A program made the translations under genes and the position numbers. 38,965 bases of DNA from Rhodopirellula europaea 6C (GTDB taxonomy: Bacteria; Planctomycetota; Planctomycetia; Pirellulales; Pirellulaceae). Positions 33,221 to 38,965 of this stretch are shown in pieces (within the stretch, counting starts at the first letter, position 1; each line of letters starts with the position of its first letter). The stretch spans positions 1-38,965 of the forward strand of contig NZ_ANMO01000110.1 in assembly GCF_000338295.1 (NCBI RefSeq). The letters run 5' to 3'. The notes under the pieces were generated by a model that had not been told where the DNA came from, did no database searches, and saw only the letters and a program-made list of their open reading frames with translations.

Positions 33221-34138
33221 TCAGTCCAGTTCGCGTTTTTGTCGCTGACGCCGGCTGTATCTCTCCAAGGTTTTACGTTCCGAGGAAGTCAGGCTGGATT
33301 CTCCTGACTCATGGATTTTAGCCAGAATTCGGTCCGCATCCTCTGCTTCCGCTCGGATTTTTTTGTCGGGATCGTGCAATTTCAGCTTCGCACGGCGCGA
33401 TTTCAGCCTCATTTCGTCCCGGAACTCGCCAAAACGTCTGAAATCGAGCCAATGGAACGACCACTGAAGTTGGTAGTACAAGAACCCAAAGAGTGCTCCC
33501 GCCAGGTGAACTTCGAAGGCGGTGGAGCTCGCGGAACCGAAAAGTCCGAAGGCGGAGATCAAATCAAACAGGACCAACACCGTGGCCAACACCCACGCTT
33601 TCACTGGCAAAACGAACATGAAGAGCACTTCCTGGTGGGGGAAGTAGCAGGCGAAGAGAACCATGACCGCGATCACGGCACCGCTAGCCCCGATTGTCGG
33701 CACACCGATGATTTCGGGACTCAGTTGCCCCGTGTGGAACAACGAGATTGCACAGGGGTACAGCATACCGACGATGCCACCCGCGATCACCGCGATCAAA
33801 TAGAACCTGAGAAACTCCTGCCCCCCCAATCGTTGCTCCACGGGACGCCCAAAGACGAACAACAAAAACATGTTGAAGAGGATGTGCAGAATGTCTTCGG
33901 TATTGTGCAGAAACCCGTAGGTTAACGTCTGGAACCAGAGCCAGGGCCTCAACAACGATTGACCACTGATGCCAAACCAATGAATCAGGTGATCGCCGAG
34001 GACAATGTCGACCAGAAAAACCGCGACGTTGATCCCGATCAGGACCTTGATCATCGACAAGGGATTCTCAATTCGATCCCACGGTGTTCGTTCAGTGCGA
34101 CTGTAGTCGCGTTCGTTCAGCCCCATTCTGGCAATCAA
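33221..34138 (-). CDS. Rhomboid family intramembrane serine protease
   Basis: The 305-residue protein has six or so membrane spans. It has the rhomboid signature: a 'LLRPWLWFQTLTYGFLHN' segment, 'ILFNMFLLFVFGRPVEQRLG', the catalytic serine in 'TIGASGAVIAVMV' and the catalytic histidine in 'EVHLAGALFGFLYY'. Both dyad residues are present, so it should cleave membrane proteins within the bilayer. A cytoplasmic, strongly charged C-terminal tail of about 85 residues ('RLKSRRAKLKLHDPDKKIRAEAEDADRIL', ending 'LERYSRRQRQKRELD') follows the last span. It is the third gene of a tight minus-strand set after floA and a small unknown gene, 23 bases from the latter. Confidence 0.92.
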   Translation of the reverse strand: MIARMGLNERDYSRTERTPWDRIENPLSMIKVLIGINVAVFLVDIVLGDHLIHWFGISGQSLLRPWLWFQTLTYGFLHNTEDILHILFNMFLLFVFGRPVEQRLGGQEFLRFYLIAVIAGGIVGMLYPCAISLFHTGQLSPEIIGVPTIGASGAVIAVMVLFACYFPHQEVLFMFVLPVKAWVLATVLVLFDLISAFGLFGSASSTAFEVHLAGALFGFLYYQLQWSFHWLDFRRFGEFRDEMRLKSRRAKLKLHDPDKKIRAEAEDADRILAKIHESGESSLTSSERKTLERYSRRQRQKRELD

Positions 34139-34161
34139 TCCATCACAGAAAATTGGCGTCG

Positions 34162-34596
34162 CTAAAACGAGCGACGTTTGAGAATTTCGCTCATCAAGAA
34201 CGCTTGCTGAGCCCCACCGGGTCGGGACAACAATCGTCGCAGATTGTCCACCGGTGTCGCCACCCGTCCTCTCGATTTGGAGCCGGACGATTTTCGATCA
34301 GATTCGTTCGTTTCACCGTCCAGGTGCGGAAGGCTCCCCAAACGTTCTTCAACCACTTCCCCCAGGACAACCTCGTCACCGCCGTGATCGTCGACGATGG
34401 AAACATCAATGGCCTCGGCAAGCTGCCGCGTCACCCGTTCGCGATTGCGATCGGAGTACTGTCGGGGACGCGAATTGCTGTCCTGACGTCGTTGCTCCTC
34501 TTGCAGGGCACGAAAATCAATCGCGTTGCGTTGTCGAATCTCTGCCGACTTTCGCAGGAATGCTTCGAGCTCATTAGGGTTTTCTTCGCGAGGCAT
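34162..34596 (-). CDS. Hypothetical protein between floA and rhomboid
   Basis: I do not recognise this 144-residue soluble protein. It is highly charged: a helical Arg/Gln/Glu-rich N-terminal half ('LEAFLRKSAEIRQRNAIDFRALQEEQRRQ'), an acidic middle ('DDHGGDEVVLGEVVEERLG') and a Ser/Lys/Arg linker. It ends in a compact C-terminal block, 'NLRRLLSRPGGAQQAFLMSEIL', which looks like a conserved docking element. The frame is open to 34671, but the ATG at 34596 falls one base after the floA stop and gives 144 residues. It likely works with FloA or the rhomboid protease; that is inference from position. Confidence 0.75.
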   Translation of the reverse strand: MPREENPNELEAFLRKSAEIRQRNAIDFRALQEEQRRQDSNSRPRQYSDRNRERVTRQLAEAIDVSIVDDHGGDEVVLGEVVEERLGSLPHLDGETNESDRKSSGSKSRGRVATPVDNLRRLLSRPGGAQQAFLMSEILKRRSF

Positions 34597-34597
34597 C

Positions 34598-35686
34598 TCA
34601 GTGGGTCTCTTCAGGCGTGTCGGGATCGTGCGAATGCCCCGCCAGAGCACGTCGCATCTCGGTATCCGCACTCACGTTCTGCAGACGGTAGTAATCCATC
34701 ACCAACAGTTTTCCGCTTCGGAAAGCTTCGGCCATGGCGCGGGGCACGTCCGACTGTGCTTCGACCACTTCGGCCTGACTCTTTGCGATCTCCGCCTGCA
34801 TCTCTTGCTCTTCGGCGACCGCCGCCGCACGCTTGCCTTCTGCATTGGCACGAGCCACCGCGGTGTCGGCTTCCGCCTGATCGGCTTGCAAACGAGCACC
34901 GATGTTGGCTCCCACGTCGATGTCAGCGATGTCGATGGAAACGATTTCAAACGCCGTTTGAGAATCCAGCTTCTTCACCAACACGGCTTTGCTGATCACG
35001 TCCGGGTTTTCGAGCACCGCCTTATGGTTGTCCGCCGACCCGATCGCACTGACGATGCCTTCGCCAACCCGAGCGATGATGGTTTCTTCCGTCGCACCAC
35101 CAATCAATTGCTGTAGGTTGGCTCGCACGGTCACACGAGCTCGCACCTTCAACTGAATCCCATCTTTTGCGACCGCATCCAGCGATGGTTTCGCGGCACC
35201 TCGCGGTGGGCAATCGATGACCTTTGGATAGACACTCGTCTGAACCGATTCCAAAACGTCGCGGCCCGCCAAATCAATCGCCGTTGCTTCGCGAAACGTC
35301 AGCGAAATCGTCTTCGCCTTTTTCGCGGCGATCAATGCCCGGATGACTTGCTGCACGTTGCCGCCGGCCAAGTAATGGGCTTCGAGCGCACCAACTGTCA
35401 GCTCGGGATCGTCCAGGCCGGCTTGCGTTGCCATGATCTTGCTTCGCACGATCGCTCGTGTGTTGACCTTTCGAAAGGTCATTCCGATCAGGTTTCCAAA
35501 CGAGATTTTGGATCCCGTCAGGACGGATTGGATCCACAACCCGAAATAGCTGGTGAAGATAAACAGCACCACAACAATCCCGGCGAAAATCACCAGTGCA
35601 CCAATCAACAACGCAGTGGTGACCTTGGGCATCTGAGCCAAAGGCAGGGTGTCCAGCAACAGCGATGCAATCATGTGGCGTCTCAT
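34598..35686 (-). CDS. floA: Flotillin-like protein FloA
   Basis: FloA proteins organise membrane microdomains and affect membrane fluidity, secretion and signalling. The 362-residue product has one N-terminal hydrophobic hairpin or span ('[30 protein letters not shown]'). The conserved block '[26 protein letters not shown]' follows, then a PHB-like domain ('[23 protein letters not shown]') and an Ala/Glu-rich coiled-coil ('[27 protein letters not shown]'). It is close to the FloA/YqfA family in length and order. NfeD-type partners are often adjacent; none is seen here. The start at 35686 is followed by a second ATG at 35674, which is also possible. Confidence 0.93.
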   Translation of the reverse strand: MRRHMIASLLLDTLPLAQMPKVTTALLIGALVIFAGIVVVLFIFTSYFGLWIQSVLTGSKISFGNLIGMTFRKVNTRAIVRSKIMATQAGLDDPELTVGALEAHYLAGGNVQQVIRALIAAKKAKTISLTFREATAIDLAGRDVLESVQTSVYPKVIDCPPRGAAKPSLDAVAKDGIQLKVRARVTVRANLQQLIGGATEETIIARVGEGIVSAIGSADNHKAVLENPDVISKAVLVKKLDSQTAFEIVSIDIADIDVGANIGARLQADQAEADTAVARANAEGKRAAAVAEEQEMQAEIAKSQAEVVEAQSDVPRAMAEAFRSGKLLVMDYYRLQNVSADTEMRRALAGHSHDPDTPEETH

Positions 35687-35744
35687 GGGGGCGGCATTTG
35701 TTCGAACCAGACGAAGCTGCCAGGTTAGAAGAGGCTCGAATCGG

Positions 35745-35780
35745 ACGGGAAGAAGGCGTTTTTTCCTTCGTCCCGTTTTT
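35745..35780 (+). terminator. Terminator-like hairpin, plus-strand polarity, upstream of floA
   Basis: ACGGGA-a-GAAGG pairs with CCTTC-g-TCCCGT around an 8-base loop (stem 35745-35776), followed by TTTT (35777-35780) on the plus strand. A second stem (CGGGGGCC at 35781-35788 with GGCCCCG at 35803-35809) lies next to it. All flanking genes are on minus, so in that direction it lies between yihY and floA without a U-tract. It may be a structured floA leader, a weak yihY terminator or the end of an unseen plus-strand RNA. Confidence 0.45.
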
Positions 35781-35864
35781 CGGGGGCCGATATCATCGTC
35801 CTGGCCCCGTCATCCAGTGTCAAGCGCAGCAACTCACTCGAACTTAACGCGGCGAGATCTTCAC

Positions 35865-37616
35865 TCAACCATCCGAATTGGCATCGTCACCAGACTCGGG
35901 CTGGTCTGCTTCGGTAGCCACCGAATTGTCCTGCGTCGGCAAATCGGCATCCATCCATTCCGCTAAAGAACGAGTCCCCGCGGCAATGCATTCGGCTTCT
36001 TTGAGGGCGGCCAGGGTCTTCCAGGCGGGATGATCGTTCGCCGGCCGGAACCGGTGAGCCAGCCGCATCACATCAGCCAGCAAAATGTTGTCGGCGGGCC
36101 GGGCGAGAGTGAGCTGGTTTTCTTGCCCCGCACCGGTCACCACACGCCGCAAGAAATTGGCCTCGATCAGCCGAGTCTCCATCTCGTGAACCACGCGGCT
36201 CGACAATCCCAACCGATCAGACAACTCCTGCCTTCCAACGGCTTCTCCATCCGTAAAAGCGATTGCGACTTCGGTCATAATCGGCAGCATCCAATCTGGG
36301 TCACCGGCCGGCAAATCTTCCTGCTTCTCACCGCGGCGACGGAACTCTTTGCCGCGAACCGTTTGCAGGGTGTAGGTCAAAATCAGTCCAAACAAGACGA
36401 TCAGCCACGTCAGGTAAATCCAAAGCAGGAACAACGGGATCACTCCAATGGATCCATACAGTTCCAAATACGGAACGGCGGTCGTCACGTAAATCTGGAA
36501 ACCATACTTGGCGAATTCCCACAACACCGCGCTCACCGCCGATCCCATCACCGCGGCACGCACCGATACATGAGTGTTCGGCATCAGCGCATACAGCAGG
36601 AACAACAAAACCCAAGAGGCGAGCAACGACAGAGCGTGCTGCAGAATCCAAACCGGCCCAGAGCCAGCACCGAGATTTCCAAACCAATCGATCACCTGCG
36701 CTGACATGTAGAGACTCAGCGCCAACAGCCCGCTTCCGAGCGTGATGATTGACCAATGAACCGCCACGCGAATGTGAATCGGTCGCTGCGATGGAGCATC
36801 GAAGATGCGGTTAAACAGATATTCGGTCGCATCCGCCAACGCCACGGCAGCGTAGATGAACAACAGCAAGCCAAAAACGCCGATCGACGCAAAGTCCAAG
36901 GAAGCAATCTTGGAAGTCGCATCTCGCAGGGTCTGCCGAATGATTTCGCGAGCTTGGTCGTCGGCTTCCGCTTTGCCTTCAATCTCTTCCGCATCGATGA
37001 CTTCGCCGGCCGCATCCGCCGGAGTTGGAGGATATCCGGCAATGGTTGGATCCGTTGCATCACCCGCCAACGCCGCTTGATCCGGTAGTCCGTCGGGGCC
37101 GCCACCGATGCCTCCATCGCCAAGTTCTTCAACGCCGTTCGCACCATCCCCGGCGTCTCTATCCTCAGCGTCTTCGTTAACTTCGCCTTCGTCCGGGACG
37201 ACCAATTCGATCACGGGGTCGTCCGAATCACCAAAATCTGGCGTGGTCACTTCCGTCGAGTCCACCGTCGCTTCGATCGGCAAAGCGTCCGGATCGGGTT
37301 CCGGAACCGGAATGTATTCCGCCGGAATCTGAGGAACGCCAAAGAACGAATACAGTTGGTTCTCAACCCTCAACTGCACATCGTCCAAGCCGCCGAAGAC
37401 ACGAAACATCACCAATCCCAGCACCACGACGGGGATCAATGAGAAAATCGTTCGGTAAGTCAATTCCGCCGCCATGCCCTCGGCACGATGGCGGTGCAGT
37501 TGAGCGCTGCAGTGGATGACCAAATCCCACGCCGTTCGCAATTGATGCTGACGGCGAGACAGTTCGTCTCTCGGGCGTTCAATCGTTTCGACGATGTAAT
37601 TCCACCAGTGACGCAC
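35865..37616 (-). CDS. YihY/BrkB family membrane protein with acidic insert
   Basis: The YihY/BrkB family are six-span inner-membrane proteins of unsettled function. This one has 583 residues. The family start ('GMAAELTYRTIFSLIPVVVLGL') forms the first span. A hydrophilic insert of about 125 residues (about 100-228), packed with Asp, Glu, Pro and Gly and nearly free of basic residues, follows. The remaining spans resume near 'SIGVFGLLLFIYAAVALADATE' and include 'PNTHVSVRAAVMGSAVSAVLWEFAKYGF' and 'YGSIGVIPLFLLWIYLTWLIVLFG'. The C-terminal 150 residues look like a winged-helix domain ('VGRQELSDRLGLSSRVVHEMETRLIEANFLRR') and an acidic tail. The insert would face outside the cytoplasm if the usual topology holds. 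It is likely a single transcription unit. Confidence 0.87.
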   Translation of the reverse strand: MRHWWNYIVETIERPRDELSRRQHQLRTAWDLVIHCSAQLHRHRAEGMAAELTYRTIFSLIPVVVLGLVMFRVFGGLDDVQLRVENQLYSFFGVPQIPAEYIPVPEPDPDALPIEATVDSTEVTTPDFGDSDDPVIELVVPDEGEVNEDAEDRDAGDGANGVEELGDGGIGGGPDGLPDQAALAGDATDPTIAGYPPTPADAAGEVIDAEEIEGKAEADDQAREIIRQTLRDATSKIASLDFASIGVFGLLLFIYAAVALADATEYLFNRIFDAPSQRPIHIRVAVHWSIITLGSGLLALSLYMSAQVIDWFGNLGAGSGPVWILQHALSLLASWVLLFLLYALMPNTHVSVRAAVMGSAVSAVLWEFAKYGFQIYVTTAVPYLELYGSIGVIPLFLLWIYLTWLIVLFGLILTYTLQTVRGKEFRRRGEKQEDLPAGDPDWMLPIMTEVAIAFTDGEAVGRQELSDRLGLSSRVVHEMETRLIEANFLRRVVTGAGQENQLTLARPADNILLADVMRLAHRFRPANDHPAWKTLAALKEAECIAAGTRSLAEWMDADLPTQDNSVATEADQPESGDDANSDG

Positions 37617-37774
37617 GGTGTATTCCTTGAGGGTGGTCGGCAGATGGAGGATTCGAAACGAGTGACGGATTGGCTAAACGAACGAAGAGCCAAATAGAAA
37701 TCAACAGATTGTCGTTTGCTGCATCGTCATCGCTTAATCACAAGAAGGCAACGTATCGCGTTCCCACAGATGAC

Positions 37775-38740
37775 TCAGATGACCGAGCACCGTAGCGGTT
37801 TCCCAGCCAACCCGGCGATCAAATTGTCGACCGCGATTTCCGACATCGCGTTTCGGCTGGTGTGAGTCGCACTGCCAATGTGCGGCAGGATCACGCAGTG
37901 AGGCGACTTCACCAAAGCGTGATCAGCCGACAAGGGCTCAGGCGTTGTGACGTCCAAACCAGCAGCGAAAATGGCTCGACTGTTCAGGGCATCGACCAAA
38001 GCATCTTGGTCGACAATCTCACCTCGCGCCGTGTTGACCAACACCGAGGTCGACTTCATCTTGCCAATCGCATCCGCATCGATCAGGTTGCGAGTCTCGT
38101 CCGTCAACGCGACGTGCACCGAGACAAAATCGCTTTCGGCCAACAAAGTGTCGAGTTCGACACGGCGGCCGCCCAATTCTTTTTCAACGTCACCTTGATC
38201 GCTTCGGGAGGTGTACAGGAGGTTCATGTCCCAGCCTCCCACCAATCGCTTGGCGGTTGCTTTCCCGATGCGTCCCATCCCGACGATACCCAGGGTTTTG
38301 CCGGAGGGTTCGACGCCCAACCAACCTGTCGGCTCCCAAGTTTTCCACTCGCCTTCGCAAACTTGGTTGCCCGCTTGCAGGACGTGCCGCGAGGCGGCAA
38401 ACAACAGCGACACGGCCAAATCGGCCGTTGCATCGGTCAACACGTCTGGCGTATTCCCCACCGCAACGCCGCGAGTCTTGGCCGCATCGACGTCAATGTT
38501 GTTGAATCCGACGGCATAATTGCTGACGACGCAAAGCTGATCTCCCGCGACGTCCATCAACTCACCGTCGATTCGATCGCTCAACATGGTCAGCAAACCG
38601 TGCCGGCCCTTCACCAACCGGCACAGCTCATCGCGACTGGGTGGGATCGCCTCCGGCCAAACCTCCACTTCACAAACTTCTCGAAGCCGCTGCAGCGACT
38701 CGCCGGGAATTTGCCGCGTTACCAATACGCTGTGATTCAT
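37775..38740 (-). CDS. D-2-hydroxyacid dehydrogenase (glyoxylate/hydroxypyruvate reductase-like)
   Basis: The 321-residue cytosolic enzyme belongs to the NAD(P)-dependent D-isomer 2-hydroxyacid dehydrogenases, closest by motif to D-glycerate dehydrogenase/glyoxylate reductase. It shows 'VSNYAVGFNNIDVDAAKTRGV', the nucleotide-binding 'LGIVGMGRIGKATAKRL', the substrate arginine in 'VNTARGEIVDQDAL', the glutamate in 'DVTTPEPL' and the catalytic histidine in 'LPHIGSAT'. Typical substrates are glyoxylate and hydroxypyruvate, reduced to glycolate and D-glycerate. The ATG at 38740 follows GAGACG closely and gives the usual N-terminus; the frame is open to 38755. A minus-strand TATCAT (about 38852-38857) could be its -10 element. 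Confidence 0.92.
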   Translation of the reverse strand: MNHSVLVTRQIPGESLQRLREVCEVEVWPEAIPPSRDELCRLVKGRHGLLTMLSDRIDGELMDVAGDQLCVVSNYAVGFNNIDVDAAKTRGVAVGNTPDVLTDATADLAVSLLFAASRHVLQAGNQVCEGEWKTWEPTGWLGVEPSGKTLGIVGMGRIGKATAKRLVGGWDMNLLYTSRSDQGDVEKELGGRRVELDTLLAESDFVSVHVALTDETRNLIDADAIGKMKSTSVLVNTARGEIVDQDALVDALNSRAIFAAGLDVTTPEPLSADHALVKSPHCVILPHIGSATHTSRNAMSEIAVDNLIAGLAGKPLRCSVI

Positions 38741-38965
38741 CGTCTCAATTCCCAAACGTGGCGTTTCATTGACTCAATTCCCCTTCGCGGTTTTCTCAGA
38801 AACCGACATAATGGATCTCTGCCCCGCGACCAGGGCTTCTCGTTTCCTAAAAATGATACGATGGAGTTCATCCGCGAAACACAGGGTTCCGGATCTTCGA
38901 ACGGAAACAGCGATCCTTTCCTGAACTCGCGTGCCACGTGCTGCGAACGGATTGAGCAGAAACGG

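Noticed and set aside
34084-34995. 303-codon plus-strand frame opposite floA and the small unknown gene
   Set aside because: Spans two well-supported minus-strand genes and their junction; product has no coherent features.
38737-38937. 66-codon minus-strand frame at the right end
   Set aside because: Overlaps the start of the dehydrogenase gene and the likely promoter; no ribosome site or conserved features.
1-38965. CRISPR arrays, tRNA/rRNA genes, transposases, phage or toxin-antitoxin genes
   Set aside because: Read for on both strands; no regularly spaced repeats, cloverleaf, rRNA blocks or such protein families were seen.

Overview
The window looks like chromosomal DNA from a planctomycete of the Rhodopirellula/Pirellulaceae type. 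The evidence is a G+C content a little above 50%, weak or absent Shine-Dalgarno sites before many genes, a primase-sigma factor pair with a long-spacer RpoD, a fused CcoN-CcoO oxidase subunit, and several secreted or zinc-ribbon proteins typical of that group. No rRNA, tRNA, CRISPR array, insertion sequence or prophage gene was seen. The gene order is dense and mostly housekeeping or physiological. The genus assignment is an inference from protein resemblance only.

Layout. 1-408 is gene-poor and carries an inverted pair of hairpin repeats. 409-2332 (minus) encodes two ABC-2 type permeases in tandem. 3007-7050 (plus) holds dnaG and rpoD, ending in a strong terminator. 7448-16302 (plus) is a complete cbb3 oxidase cluster: ccoNO fusion, a tiny ccoQ, a mono-heme ccoP, ccoG, ccoH/fixH, a SafE-like membrane protein, the copper ATPase ccoI and ccoS. 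These are packed with overlaps of a few bases and are followed by a lipase-like hydrolase. 17126-18283 (minus) encodes a secreted CPFC/HEAT-like protein, diverging from a small Tyr/His-rich secreted protein. 18958-23333 (plus) is a chain of four genes: a degenerate NtrC-like regulator, a 132-residue unknown, an MnmE-like GTPase lacking the family's C-terminal cysteine motif, and a THUMP-like methyltransferase. 23463-24296 encodes a zinc-ribbon/GYF membrane protein.

24351-30629 is an osmoregulated periplasmic glucan locus. OpgH and a small overlapping partner lie on minus; a PF10091 (glucoamylase-like, GH144-related) hydrolase and OpgG lie on plus, around a 571-base divergent intergenic region. 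OpgH would make beta-1,2-glucan at the inner membrane, while OpgG and the hydrolase would shape or trim it in the periplasm.

30668-38740 is all on minus: a DUF2092-like/TlpA thioredoxin, a Tat-exported sugar phosphate isomerase/epimerase-like protein, a rhomboid protease, a small unknown, a flotillin-like FloA, a YihY/BrkB membrane protein with a large acidic insert, and a 2-hydroxyacid dehydrogenase. The most interesting points are the glucan synthesis/degradation locus, two family members that have lost catalytic motifs (the NtrC-like regulator and the MnmE-like GTPase), the FloA-unknown-rhomboid set, and the acidic YihY insert.
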